Source of the DNA: Actinomadura sp. NBRC 104425
GTDB lineage: Bacteria > Actinomycetota > Actinomycetes > Streptosporangiales > Streptosporangiaceae
Direction of reading: 5' to 3'
Assembly: GCF_030269545.1 (NCBI RefSeq)
Contig: NZ_BSTN01000009.1
Span: 184,363 to 248,362 of the forward strand
DNA length: 64,000 bases
A model generated the notes under the pieces. That model had not been told where the DNA came from. It made no database searches and saw only the letters and a list, made by a program, of their open reading frames with translations. A program made the position numbers and the translations under genes. The stretch's first letter is position 1; the number at the start of each line of letters is the position of its first letter. Shown piece after piece: positions 1 to 8,151 of the stretch.

Positions 1-266
1 GCGCGGCCAGCTACCTGCAGCTCATCGAGCCGATCCGGGACGACTCCCCGGTCGCCAAATGGCTGGCCAAGAACGGCGAGGGCGTGCACCACATCGCCTT
101 CGGCACCGACGGCGACGTCCAGGACGAGGCGGACGGCATCGCGGGCAAGGGCGTGCGCGTGCTGTACGAGGCGCCGCGGCGCGGCTCCATGGGCTCGCGC
201 ATCAACTTCCTGCACCCCAAGGACTGCCACGGGGTGCTCACCGAGCTGGTCCAGAAAAAGGCCTGA
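1..266 (+). CDS. mce: Methylmalonyl-CoA epimerase, C-terminal part (5' end outside window)
   Basis: The frame is open from base 3 to the TGA at 264-266 and gives about 87 residues. They match the C-terminal half of methylmalonyl-CoA epimerase, a vicinal-oxygen-chelate enzyme that interconverts (R)- and (S)-methylmalonyl-CoA. Visible family features are the GEGVHHIAF segment carrying a metal-ligand His, the NFLHPK strand and the terminal GVLTEL segment with a ligand Glu. In actinomycetes this enzyme links propionyl-CoA carboxylase to the B12-dependent methylmalonyl-CoA mutase, so it fits with the cobalamin adenosyltransferase at 18893. The gene next to it, a Scy-like coiled-coil protein, is also its neighbour in Streptomyces as I recall. 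Assignment is confident; the N-terminus is not visible. Confidence 0.9.
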   Translation, partial: AASYLQLIEPIRDDSPVAKWLAKNGEGVHHIAFGTDGDVQDEADGIAGKGVRVLYEAPRRGSMGSRINFLHPKDCHGVLTELVQKKA

Positions 267-724
267 GGGCGCCGGGCCGCCGCCCGCGTCCGCGCGCACG
301 CGCGGGCGTGGCGGGTGCACGCGGCGGACGCGGGCGGGGCGGCGCAACGACGAAGGGCGCGCAGGGCCCGCAGGGGCGGTGACGGGCCTGAGACGCGGCG
401 GACGGGAGTGATGTTCGACCGAACCCCCGAATCGTGATGTGTTCGATATCACCCGGTCGGAAGAGGGAGCGTCGGGCTCGATTCTGTGACGATTCGACCA
501 CGTTTGGTGTGTTTGAAGGGTAGACGCCCACGTATCCGGGGCACCGCGGAGCGCAGCGACAAATACGACAAACTGCGCAGCGCGTTAAGATGAGCCCCCA
601 ACACGGCAGTGGCGGGAGTACGCTTCTTCCGCCGGAAGAGGTCTGGGGCCCGCGCGCCCGTTCAGCCAGGCGATCAACCGGTTCCGGAACCCCACGTAGC
701 CCCGTCACATCAGGATTGAGCCCT
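267..724. other. Intergenic region upstream of the Scy-like gene
   Basis: This 458-base stretch holds no convincing gene. An upstream ATG at 590 is in frame with the next CDS, but the codons between 590 and 725 do not read like the family. The stretch 400-580 is less GC-rich than its surroundings and is the likeliest place for the promoter of the coiled-coil gene. No clear -35/-10 pair was identified. Confidence 0.5.
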
Positions 725-2041
725 ATGCAGTCCGACATCGACGCCCAGCTCAGCAACTTTTTCGAAGACACGCCCCCGCGCGAGTTCGACGTGGTGCTTC
801 GCGGCTACGACCGGCACCAGGTCGACGAGCACATCAAGGCGCTCGACAACGAGGTCCGCCAGGCCCGCGAACAGACCCAGGCGCTGCAGCGGGAGCTGTC
901 GGACGCGCATCGCCAGCTGCAGGAGCAGGAGCGGCCGACCTACTCCGGCCTCGGCGCCCGGATCGAGCAGCTGCTGCGGCTCGCCGAGGAGCAGGCCACC
1001 GAGCTGGTCCAGGCCGCCCGGTCCGAGGCCAACGAGATCAAGGCCGCGGCCAAGGTGGACGCCGCCGAGCTGCGCGCCACCGCCGAGAACGAGGCGGCCG
1101 AGCTGCGCGCCACCGCGCAGCGCGAGTGCGACGACATGCGCAGCGCCGCCGAGCGCGAGGCGGAGGAGACCCGCACCGCGGCCCGCCGCGAGGCCGACGA
1201 GCTGACCTCCACCACCGAGCGCGAGGTCGCCAAGCTGCGCGCCACCGCCGACCACGAGGTGGCCGAGAAGCGCGCCTCCGCCGAGCGCGAGATCGCCAAG
1301 CTGCGCACCACCACCGAGCGCGAGGTGGCCCAGCTGCGGGCGTCCACCAAGCGCGAGCGCGACGAGATCCTCACCACCGCCAAGCGGCAGGCCGACGAGA
1401 TGCGCGCCCAGGCCCAGCGGATCCTGGAGGAGAGCGAGGCCCAGCGCGCCCAGGCCGAGGCCGAGTTCGAGATCCAGCTCGCCGCCCGGCGCGAGGAGGC
1501 CGACCGGCAGGACGCCGAGCGGCACGCCGCCGCCCAGGCCGCCACGCAGAAGCTGGTCGCCGAGGCCGAGCAGCGCGCCGCCTCCGCCGAGCAGCGCGCC
1601 GCCAAGGCCACCCAGCAGGCCGAGCAGACCCGGCGTGAGGCCGACCAGCACGCCAAGCAGCTCATGGCCAACGCGCGCAAGAACTCCGACCAGGTCATCG
1701 CCGAGGCCAAGGCGCAGGCCGAGCAGCTGCTCGCCGAGACCAAGGCCGAGGCCGACCGCATCCGCACCGCGGCCCAGCGCCAGGTGGACGAGCTGACCCG
1801 CCAGCGCGACAGCATCACCAGCCACCTCAACCAGCTGCGCCAGCTCATCGGCGGCGTCGCACCGGCGATGGGCGCCCCGGAGGAGATCGCCGCCCCGGCG
1901 CCCAAGCCGGAGCTGTCGGCCTCCGAGCCCGCCAAGCCCGCCTCGTCCCAGGGCCAGCAGGCCTCGCAGGCCAAGCAGCAGCCCGCCAAGAGCCAGGCCA
2001 AGAAGTCCGACGAGGAGGACGAGGACTGGTGGCAGGAGTGA
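725..2041 (+). CDS. Scy/DivIVA-like polarity coiled-coil protein
   Basis: The 438-residue protein begins with a DivIVA-type N-terminal motif (FDVVLRGYDRHQVDEHI, residues about 21-37). It continues as an almost unbroken coiled coil rich in Ala, Glu and Arg to about residue 370 and ends in a Pro/Ala/Lys/Gln linker with an acidic tail (DEEDEDWWQE). This is the arrangement of Scy and FilP, cytoskeletal scaffolds of hyphal tip growth in actinomycetes; some annotations call such proteins cellulose-binding. Residues 91-233 form exact 11-residue (hendecad) repeats, described separately. I chose ATG 725 because the N-terminal domain starts right after it; the in-frame ATG 590 would add unrelated sequence. 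A strong hairpin follows the stop. The family is clear; whether it is the Scy or the FilP counterpart cannot be settled here. Confidence 0.8.
   Translation: MQSDIDAQLSNFFEDTPPREFDVVLRGYDRHQVDEHIKALDNEVRQAREQTQALQRELSDAHRQLQEQERPTYSGLGARIEQLLRLAEEQATELVQAARSEANEIKAAAKVDAAELRATAENEAAELRATAQRECDDMRSAAEREAEETRTAARREADELTSTTEREVAKLRATADHEVAEKRASAEREIAKLRTTTEREVAQLRASTKRERDEILTTAKRQADEMRAQAQRILEESEAQRAQAEAEFEIQLAARREEADRQDAERHAAAQAATQKLVAEAEQRAASAEQRAAKATQQAEQTRREADQHAKQLMANARKNSDQVIAEAKAQAEQLLAETKAEADRIRTAAQRQVDELTRQRDSITSHLNQLRQLIGGVAPAMGAPEEIAAPAPKPELSASEPAKPASSQGQQASQAKQQPAKSQAKKSDEEDEDWWQE
995..1423 (+). repeat. 33-bp in-frame repeats encoding 13 hendecads
   Basis: Thirteen consecutive 11-codon units fill this stretch without insertion or deletion. 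Typical units read AAELRATAENE, AAELRATAQRE, VAKLRATADHE, VAEKRASAERE and IAKLRTTTERE. The hydrophobic or Ala positions recur every 11 residues, which favours a straight or slightly right-handed coiled coil rather than a heptad coil. The spacing is kept while the wording has drifted, which suggests old tandem duplication under structural selection. Confidence 0.8.
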
Positions 2042-2085
2042 CCGCCCGGTCCTGACCTGCGACCCGGGCCCGAGCCCGCGACCTG

Positions 2086-2125
2086 CGAAAAGCCTAGAGG
2101 CGCCGCGCTGCCTCTAGGCTTTTCG
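2086..2125 (+). terminator. Strong hairpin terminator after the Scy-like gene
   Basis: A perfect 16-bp stem (2086-2101 with 2110-2125) closes an 8-base loop. The 3' arm ends in CTTTTCG, so there is a short T run. It lies 44 bases after the Scy-like stop and before the next same-strand gene, so it probably ends that transcript. Confidence 0.85.
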
Positions 2126-2226
2126 TCGTGTGAGCGGGTGTTCGCGCAAGGCCCGTCGCCCCGCGCGGGCGCCGACGTCCCGCGGGTATCGGCCTATCGG
2201 CCCGACTTGAGCAGAAGGAGAGCGGC

Positions 2227-3684
2227 GTGCCCGACCAGACGCCACACGACGACCGGCCGGCGCCCCCCGCGGATCAGGGCGGCGACCGCAGCGAGCGACC
2301 GCTTCCCCCGTCCCGCCCCACCTCGCCCGGCCGCGCCTCCTCCGGGGCGCAGTCCGGGGCTGAGTCCGACGCATCGAACGGCGGCGGCGCGACCAAGACG
2401 GCCTCCGCCGACGACACGGAGCCCGACGGCCACACGCAGCCCGGCGACGACACGGAGCCCGACGGCGGCACGGAGCCCGACGGCGGCGCGGAGTCCGCCG
2501 CCGGGCCGGCGGTCCCCCGTCCGCCGGATCCCGCCCGAGCCGACGCGGACGGCGGTGCCGAAGACCCGGCGCTGCCGGATCCGGTCACGGACGTCGTCGT
2601 GCGCCGCCGGGAGGCCGGGGCGGACGACAAGGCGCCGTTCGGGCGGCCCGGTCGGCCGCTGCGGCAGGCGCATCCGTTCGTGTTCGGCTTCACCGGGGCG
2701 CTCGGGGTGCTGACGGCGTGGCTGCTGGTCCAGGCCGTCATCAACGTGCGCCAGGTGCTGGTGCTGATCATCGTGTCGATGTTCCTGGCGGTCGGGCTGA
2801 ACCCGGCCGTGGAGGCGCTGCAGCGGGCCCGGATGCCGCGCGGCGCGGCGGTCGGCCTGGTGTTCCTCGGCGTGGTGCTGGTGTTCGTCGGGGTCGGCTT
2901 CGCGGTCGTCCCGCCGGTCACCAACGAGGTCAGCCAGTTCATCGACCACGTGCCCACCTACATCAACCAGCTGCAGAGCAACCGGCAGATCCAGGAGTGG
3001 GACCGGCGCTACCAGCTGCTGGAGAAGGTGCAGGACGCCGTCACCAACCCCAGTTTCGGGCAGGGCGCGGCGGGCGGCCTGGTCGGGGCCGGACGGGTGG
3101 TGGTCAGCGGGGCGTTCAGCACGCTGACGGTGCTGATCCTCACCCTGTACTTCCTGGGCTCGCTGCCGACGATCAAGTCGTTCTTCTACCGGCTGGCGCC
3201 GCGCTCGCGGCGGGCCCGGGTGGCGCTGCTGGGCGACGAGATCCTGGGCCGGATCGGCGGCTATGTGGCGGGCACCGTCATGGTGGCGCTGATCGCGGGC
3301 ACCGCCGCCTACATCTTCCTGAGCATCGTCGGGGTGCCGTTCGCGCTGCCGCTGGCCATCACGGTGGCGTTCACCTCGCTGATCCCGCTGGTGGGGGCGA
3401 CGATCGGCGCGGTGCTGGTGAGCGTGGTGGCGTTCTTCGACGGCCTCGGCACCGGCATCGCCTGCGTGGTGTTCTTCGTGGTCTACCAGCAGATCGAGAA
3501 CTACCTGATCCATCCGCGGATCATGAAGCGGGCGGTGGACGTGCCGCCCGCGGTGACCATCATCGCCGCGCTGATCGGCGGCGCGCTGCTGGGGTTCGTC
3601 GGCGCCCTGCTCGCCATCCCGACGGCCGCGGCGGTCGCCCTGATCATCCGCGAGGTCGTCCTCCCGCGCCAGGAGAGCCTGTGA
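2227..3684 (+). CDS. AI-2E family (TqsA/PerM-type) membrane transporter
   Basis: The 485-residue protein has a hydrophilic N-terminus of about 145 residues followed by the hydrophobic core of the AI-2E/PerM family. Membrane segments run from about residue 155 (FGFTGALGVLTAWLLVQAV) to the C-terminus, with the usual long amphipathic middle segment (about residues 235-285) and conserved late segments (TSLIPLVGATIGAVLVSV, FVVYQQIENYLIHPRIM). The family includes exporters and cation/H+ antiporters, so the substrate is unknown. The GTG start at 2227 follows AAGGAGA at 5 bases spacing. The N-terminal tail is acidic and holds repeated DDTEPDG units from 21-bp DNA repeats near 2410-2500. The gene converges with the next one, 15 bases away. 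Confidence 0.85.
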   Translation: MPDQTPHDDRPAPPADQGGDRSERPLPPSRPTSPGRASSGAQSGAESDASNGGGATKTASADDTEPDGHTQPGDDTEPDGGTEPDGGAESAAGPAVPRPPDPARADADGGAEDPALPDPVTDVVVRRREAGADDKAPFGRPGRPLRQAHPFVFGFTGALGVLTAWLLVQAVINVRQVLVLIIVSMFLAVGLNPAVEALQRARMPRGAAVGLVFLGVVLVFVGVGFAVVPPVTNEVSQFIDHVPTYINQLQSNRQIQEWDRRYQLLEKVQDAVTNPSFGQGAAGGLVGAGRVVVSGAFSTLTVLILTLYFLGSLPTIKSFFYRLAPRSRRARVALLGDEILGRIGGYVAGTVMVALIAGTAAYIFLSIVGVPFALPLAITVAFTSLIPLVGATIGAVLVSVVAFFDGLGTGIACVVFFVVYQQIENYLIHPRIMKRAVDVPPAVTIIAALIGGALLGFVGALLAIPTAAAVALIIREVVLPRQESL

Positions 3685-3699
3685 CGGGCCCGGCGGGGC

Positions 3700-4491
3700 T
3701 CAGCGGGCGGTGCGGGCCAGGGCGTCGGTGAACTCGGCGACGGCCTCGTTGAACAGGTCGGGCCGCTCGACGGCGCACAGGTGCCCGGCCTGCGGGACGA
3801 CCATCAGCTCGGCGTCCGGGAGGGCGTCCGCCATGGCGCGCGCCTCGTCCTGACCGGTCAGCGCGTCCTCGGCGCCGACCATGACCAGCGCGGGGACGTC
3901 CAGCTCCCGGAGCGTGGCGAAGGCGGGCCCGCGGGCGGCCATGGCGCGCTGGGCCCAGGCCGCGGCGGACGGCGGCGCCGACTGCACCAGGCCGCGCACC
4001 CGTCCGAAGACCAGCGGCCGCTGCCGCAGGGTGGTGGGGCCGACCAGGTGCGGCAGCACCTCGTCCAGCAGGACCTGGACGGTGCCCTCGCGGTCGATGC
4101 GCTCGGCCTGCCGCAGCCGCCGTTCGCGGACGGCGCCGGAGTCGGCGGAGGCGCGGGTGCCCGCCAGCACCAGCCCCCGCACCAGGTCGGGCCGGCGGCG
4201 GCACAGCGCCATCGCCACGTACCCGCCCATGGACGCACCGCCGACGACGGCGCTGGTGACGCCGAGGCCACGCAGCGTGGCCGCCACGTCGTCGGCCATC
4301 GCGTCGATGGACGGCTCCTCGGCGCCGAGCAGGGAGCCGCCGAAGCCGCGCAGGTCGGGGGTGATCACCCGGCACCGGGCGGCCAGTCCCGCGCGCTGCT
4401 CCAGCCACATCGCCGAGGACAGCGGGAACGCGTGCAGCAGCACCAGCGGTGTGCCGATGCCGACGTCCCGGGCGTAGAGCTGCACGGACAT
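3700..4491 (-). CDS. Alpha/beta-fold hydrolase
   Basis: The 263-residue protein is a canonical alpha/beta hydrolase, close in pattern to 3-oxoadipate enol-lactonase or pimeloyl-ACP methyl esterase types. It shows an oxyanion-loop segment (VLLHAFPLSSAMW, about residues 17-29), the nucleophile elbow GASMG with Ser87, a catalytic Asp at about 209 (VMVGAEDAL) and the catalytic His at about 237 (PQAGHLCAVERP). The substrate cannot be read from sequence. I chose ATG 4491 because GGGAGG lies just upstream and the family begins there; a longer frame to 4596 adds an Arg/Gly-rich stretch with no homology. The zinc-binding gene at 4643 lies upstream on the same strand after a 151-base gap. Confidence 0.85.
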   Translation of the reverse strand: MSVQLYARDVGIGTPLVLLHAFPLSSAMWLEQRAGLAARCRVITPDLRGFGGSLLGAEEPSIDAMADDVAATLRGLGVTSAVVGGASMGGYVAMALCRRRPDLVRGLVLAGTRASADSGAVRERRLRQAERIDREGTVQVLLDEVLPHLVGPTTLRQRPLVFGRVRGLVQSAPPSAAAWAQRAMAARGPAFATLRELDVPALVMVGAEDALTGQDEARAMADALPDAELMVVPQAGHLCAVERPDLFNEAVAEFTDALARTAR

Positions 4492-4642
4492 GGCGACGCC
4501 CCTCCCATCCTCGACTCCGCGGCCGTGCGCCCTCAGCACGGCGGTCAGGCAATCGTCGCCCCGGGACGGCGGCAGTGGGGCGAAAATGGCCGCCACTGGC
4601 CGCCCGAGTGTGAACTATTGCCGCTTCACAGCCGCGGCGCCG

Positions 4643-4978
4643 TCAGTACCGGGGCGCGCCCCGTCCGCGGTGCAGGCGGGGGCGGCGCCGCTCCCGGGCC
4701 TGCCAGCACGGCCGGTGCCAGTGCCGCCGGTCGTCGGCGCCGCCGCGCTCATCGGCGGGCCAGGCGACCAGGTGCGGCACGCCGGGCTGGATGAGCTGGT
4801 CGCAGCCGGGGCAGCGGTACGCCTTGACGGCGTTGGCCCCGGCGATGGCCTGCACGATCCACTCGCCGTCGTCGGACTCCTCGACGCGGCGGCCGAGCCC
4901 GAAGGAGGGACCGGCGCCGCCGCCTCCGCCCCGGCGGGGGCGTCCGGGGGTGGCGCGGCGGTTCTTCCGGGGGCTCAT
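4643..4978 (-). CDS. Small zinc-ribbon-like protein conserved in actinobacteria
   Basis: This 111-residue protein has a basic Gly/Arg-rich N-terminus, a conserved core (GEWIVQAIAGANAVKAYRCP) and a metal-binding pattern: CPGC at about residues 56-59 and HWHRPC at about 86-91, with another His (PHLVAW) between. Similar small proteins in actinomycetes are often labelled ATP/GTP-binding without a visible P-loop, and none is present here. The Cys/His arrangement resembles an HNH-like or treble-clef zinc site, but the catalytic pattern of an HNH nuclease is not evident. Function unknown. Its start lies 40 bases from the stop of the dehydrogenase gene upstream on the same strand. Confidence 0.7.
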   Translation of the reverse strand: MSPRKNRRATPGRPRRGGGGGAGPSFGLGRRVEESDDGEWIVQAIAGANAVKAYRCPGCDQLIQPGVPHLVAWPADERGGADDRRHWHRPCWQARERRRPRLHRGRGAPRY

Positions 4979-5018
4979 GGCGTCCAGGATAGGCGCGGGT
5001 CCGGCCGGTGCGGGGGCG

Positions 5019-6650
5019 TCACCGCAGGGTCCGCCGTCCCGCCCTGACGTGCTCCTCCAGCAGCGGGGACGGCGCCAGCGCGGCCTCGCGGGTCTCGGCG
5101 TACAGGGCGCGCAGCACCGTCACGGCGCGGTCGAGGCCGAGCCGGTCCAGGTCGGCGACGGGGCCCGCGGGGTAGCCGCAGCCGAGGGTCATCGCGGCGT
5201 CGATGGAGTCGGCGTCGGCGTAGCCCGCCTCGAGCATGGCGGCGGCGTCGTTGAGGTAGGGGAAGCGCAAGGCGTCCACGATGAACCCGGCCCGGTCGCG
5301 GCACCGCACCGCGGTCAGGCCGAGCGCGGCGACAAGGGCGGCGGCGCGGTCGGCCGTGCCGGGATCGGTCAGCACGGTCGTGGCGATCTCCACCAGCGTG
5401 CCGCCGGGTTCGGGCAGGTGCAGGCCGACCGCGGCGCCGGGGCGTCCGGTGGCGGCGGCGTGCTCGATGACGGGGCCGGTGTCGGACGCGATGGCCAGCA
5501 CGGCGTCCGGTCCGGCTGCCTCGCCGAGGACGGCCGGCGGCGCGGAGGCGTCGGCGACGATCAGGTCGCAGTCGGCGAACGACGCCGGGTCGCCGGTCTC
5601 GATCCTGGCGAGGGCGCCCGCGTCGTCCAGCAGCGCGCGCAGGCCGCTTTCGGCGTCGGCGGTCGCGCGCACCCGGCCGCCGGCCCGCGCGCAGGCGGCG
5701 GCGACGGCGAGGGCGGACGGGTCGGTGCCCGCGACGCCCACCGCCGGCGGCGCCGCCTCGGACGGCTCCCCGGAGGGCGCGGGGGCGGCGGCGCCGTGGT
5801 CGTAGAAGCCGCGGCCGGTCTTGCGGCCCAGCAGCCCGGCGGTGACCAGCTCGCGCAGCAGTGGGGAGGGGGCGTGCCGCCGGTCGCGGGACTCGGCGTG
5901 GACGGCCTCCAGCACCTCCAGGCAGGTGTCGAGGCCGATGAGGTCCATGAGGGTGAACGGGCCCATCGGCAGCCCGGCGCCCACGGTCATCGCGGTGTCG
6001 ATGTCGTCGCGGGTGGCGTGCCCGTTCTCCAGCATGGCCGCGGCCTGGTTGAGGTAGCCGAACAGCAGCCGGTTGGCGACGAACCCGGCGCGGTCGCCGA
6101 CCGTCACCGGGGTCTTGCCGAGCCCGGTCACCAGCTCGGCCACGCGCCGCACCGCCTCCGGGTCGGTGAGCACGGTGCGGATGACCTCGACCAGCTTCAT
6201 CACCGGCGCCGGGTTGAAGAAGTGCACGCCGACGACCTGCGCGGGCCGCGCGGTGGCCGCCGCGATCTCGGTGACCGACAGCGAGGAGGTGTTGGTGGCC
6301 AGCACCGCGTCGTCCCGGCACACCCGGTCCAGCTCGGCGAACACGCGGCGCTTGAGGTCCAGCCGCTCCGGGACGGCCTCGATGACCAGGTCGCAGTCGC
6401 CCAGGTCGGCGAACTCGGTGGACAGCGCGACGCGGCCGAGGATCTCACGCCGCGCCTCCTCGGTGAGGCGGCCGCGCTTGACGGCGCGCCCGGTGGAGGA
6501 CTCAAGATTGCCGCGTCCCCGCTCCAGGGCCTCCGGGCCCACCTCGATCCCGACGACCGCCAGACCACCACGGGCCAGGACCTCAGCGATGCCCGCGCCC
6601 ATGGTGCCCAGCCCCACGACACCGACCTTGCCGAACGAACCTCCAGTCAT
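5019..6650 (-). CDS. 3-hydroxyacyl-CoA (3-hydroxybutyryl-CoA) dehydrogenase, two-unit form
   Basis: The 543-residue protein catalyses, by family, NAD-dependent oxidation of 3-hydroxyacyl-CoA in fatty-acid or butyrate-type metabolism. Its first unit is complete: a Rossmann motif GLGTMGAGIAEVLA near residue 12, the NTSSLS segment, the catalytic-His segment VGVHFFNP, and a C-terminal 3HCDH domain (DRAGFVANRLLFGYLNQA). The second unit repeats the layout in decayed form. It has no GxGxxG, but keeps VGLHLPEPGGTLVEI, then a well-preserved C-domain (DRAGFIVDALRFPYLNDAA). The start ATG 6650 lies within CATG, overlapping a possible divergent start at 6649. A longer frame to 6845 has no family support. 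Confident on family; chain-length preference unknown. Confidence 0.88.
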   Translation of the reverse strand: MTGGSFGKVGVVGLGTMGAGIAEVLARGGLAVVGIEVGPEALERGRGNLESSTGRAVKRGRLTEEARREILGRVALSTEFADLGDCDLVIEAVPERLDLKRRVFAELDRVCRDDAVLATNTSSLSVTEIAAATARPAQVVGVHFFNPAPVMKLVEVIRTVLTDPEAVRRVAELVTGLGKTPVTVGDRAGFVANRLLFGYLNQAAAMLENGHATRDDIDTAMTVGAGLPMGPFTLMDLIGLDTCLEVLEAVHAESRDRRHAPSPLLRELVTAGLLGRKTGRGFYDHGAAAPAPSGEPSEAAPPAVGVAGTDPSALAVAAACARAGGRVRATADAESGLRALLDDAGALARIETGDPASFADCDLIVADASAPPAVLGEAAGPDAVLAIASDTGPVIEHAAATGRPGAAVGLHLPEPGGTLVEIATTVLTDPGTADRAAALVAALGLTAVRCRDRAGFIVDALRFPYLNDAAAMLEAGYADADSIDAAMTLGCGYPAGPVADLDRLGLDRAVTVLRALYAETREAALAPSPLLEEHVRAGRRTLR

Positions 6651-6705
6651 GGCCCGCAGTCTCCCAGAGCCGTCCGGCCGGCCCGCGCCCGGGTGCGGCC
6701 CGCGC

Positions 6706-7695
6706 GTGCGCTTCGGCGTGTTCCTGCTCGCCGCCCGCCATCCCGGCCAGGACGACGCGGCGGCCCTGGCCCGCACGGTCGAGGCCGCCGTCGCCGCCGA
6801 GCGCGCCGGGTTCGACGACGTGTGGCTGGCCGAGCACCACTTCATGTCCTACGGCGTCGTGCCGTCGGCCGTGACGCTGGCGGGGCATCTGCTGGGGCTG
6901 ACGTCGCGCGTGCACGTGGGGACGGCCGTGAGCGTGCTGTCCACCCGGCATCCGGTGGCGTTGGCCGAGCAGGCGGCGCTGCTGTCGCTGGTGTCGGGAG
7001 GGCGGTTCCGCCTGGGCGTGGGACGCGGCGGCCCCTGGCGCGACCTGGAGGTGTTCGGGACGGGCCTGGCGCGTTACGAGGAGGGGTTCGCCGAGGCGCT
7101 CGACCTGCTGCTGGCCTGGCTGCGTTCGGAGCGTGTGGGGTGGGCTGGCGAGCACTTCCGGTTCCGCGAGGTGCCGGTGGTGCCGCGCGCGCCGGAGCCG
7201 CCCCCGGTGACGGTAGCGTGCACGTCGCCTGCCACCGAGTCCCTGGCCGCCGCCCGGGGGCTGCCCATGCTGCTGGGCATGCACGTCGGCGACGCGGAGA
7301 AGGCCGCCGCCGTGGCCCGCCACGGCGACATAGGAGCGCCGCACGTCTCCACACACCTCGCCCAGGTGGCCGACACGCGCGCGGAGGCGGTGGACACGCT
7401 GCTGCGGGAGATGCCGCGCTGGCTCGGCCCCGGGCTGGAGGGGTACGTGCCCGTGGACGACCGGCCCCGCCCCAAGCGTGACGCGCTCGCCTACACGCGC
7501 CACCTGTGCGACCTGCACCCGGTCGGCTCCCCCGACGACTGCGTGGAGGCGCTCGTCACAACGGTGGAACGCACCGGCATCCGGCATCTCATCCTGATGG
7601 TGGAGGGGGCCGGTTCCCGGGAGGCCATCCTGGCGAACATCACGCGGCTGGGCACCGAGGTCCTCCCCAAGGCCCGCGCCGCGCTGTCGGCGTGA
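6706..7695 (+). CDS. LLM-class (luciferase-like) flavin-dependent oxidoreductase
   Basis: The product is a bacterial luciferase-like monooxygenase domain protein that uses reduced FMN or F420. Typical elements are the start RFGVFLLAARHPG, the AERAGFDDVWLAEHHF strand, the HVGTAVSVLSTRHPVALAEQ segment, and RFRLGVGRGG. From GTG 6706 it has 329 residues and begins exactly where relatives begin. An in-frame ATG at 6649 would add 19 Pro/Arg-rich residues and would overlap the start codon of the divergent dehydrogenase; neither start has a strong ribosome site. The substrate is unknown. A 12-bp-stem hairpin follows the stop and separates it from the convergent SCO5389-family gene. Confidence 0.85.
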   Translation: MRFGVFLLAARHPGQDDAAALARTVEAAVAAERAGFDDVWLAEHHFMSYGVVPSAVTLAGHLLGLTSRVHVGTAVSVLSTRHPVALAEQAALLSLVSGGRFRLGVGRGGPWRDLEVFGTGLARYEEGFAEALDLLLAWLRSERVGWAGEHFRFREVPVVPRAPEPPPVTVACTSPATESLAAARGLPMLLGMHVGDAEKAAAVARHGDIGAPHVSTHLAQVADTRAEAVDTLLREMPRWLGPGLEGYVPVDDRPRPKRDALAYTRHLCDLHPVGSPDDCVEALVTTVERTGIRHLILMVEGAGSREAILANITRLGTEVLPKARAALSA

Positions 7696-7716
7696 GCCCC
7701 CGCCTGCCTGCGCGGC

Positions 7717-7753
7717 GAGGGCCCGGCCGGTGCGGGGCACGGGCCGGGCCCTC
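7717..7753. terminator. Hairpin between convergent genes
   Basis: A perfect 12-bp GC-rich stem (7717-7728 with 7742-7753) encloses a 13-base loop. It sits between the stop of the luciferase-like gene (+) and the stop of the SCO5389-family gene (-) and can serve both as a bidirectional terminator. There is no T run, which is common in actinomycetes. Confidence 0.7.
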
Positions 7754-7764
7754 AAGCACGCCGG

Positions 7765-8151
7765 TCAGCAGTCGCGCAGTTCCGGGGACTGGTTGAGGAT
7801 CTGCTCGCGGGCCGTGATGAAGCGGCGGTAGGCGACCGAGTCGCCGGTGGGGAAGACGGCGACCCGGTGGCAGTTCTGGAAGGCCAGCTTGACCCCGAAG
7901 TGCCGTTCCAGCGCCCCGCGCATGGCGTCGCTGGCCAGCACGCGCAGCAGCTGGCCGCGGGCCTGCTCGTCGGGCGGCGGGGTCTGGTTGTCGGCGAAGT
8001 CCCCGCCGTCGACCTGCAGCCGGGCCACCAGCCCGCTGATCATTTCCCAGGCGTACGGGAGGGACGTGCGCACGCAGTCGACGAACGCCTTGTCGTCGAC
8101 CTCGCCGCGCCGCGCGGCCTCGAGAAGCTCGGGGGACACGTCAAGAGACAT
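7765..8151 (-). CDS. SCO5389-family protein
   Basis: This 128-residue soluble protein starts MSLDVSPELLEAARRG and ends NQSPELRDC. It matches, from memory, the actinobacterial family named after S. coelicolor SCO5389, which sits beside nucS in that genome as it does here. No catalytic motif or membrane segment is visible; the sequence looks all-alpha with a conserved HFGVKLAFQNCHRVA segment. I chose ATG 8151 because AAAGGA lies about 9 bases upstream; a start at 8169 would add six residues. It is divergent from nucS. The function is not known to me. Confidence 0.75.
   Translation of the reverse strand: MSLDVSPELLEAARRGEVDDKAFVDCVRTSLPYAWEMISGLVARLQVDGGDFADNQTPPPDEQARGQLLRVLASDAMRGALERHFGVKLAFQNCHRVAVFPTGDSVAYRRFITAREQILNQSPELRDC

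Noticed and set aside
590..724. Upstream ATG in frame with the Scy-like gene
   Set aside because: The 45 extra residues are not coiled-coil or DivIVA-like and the recognised N-terminal domain begins at 725.
710..1825. Minus-strand frame opposite the coiled-coil gene
   Set aside because: The Gly/Leu-rich repeats are the complement of the hendecad repeats.
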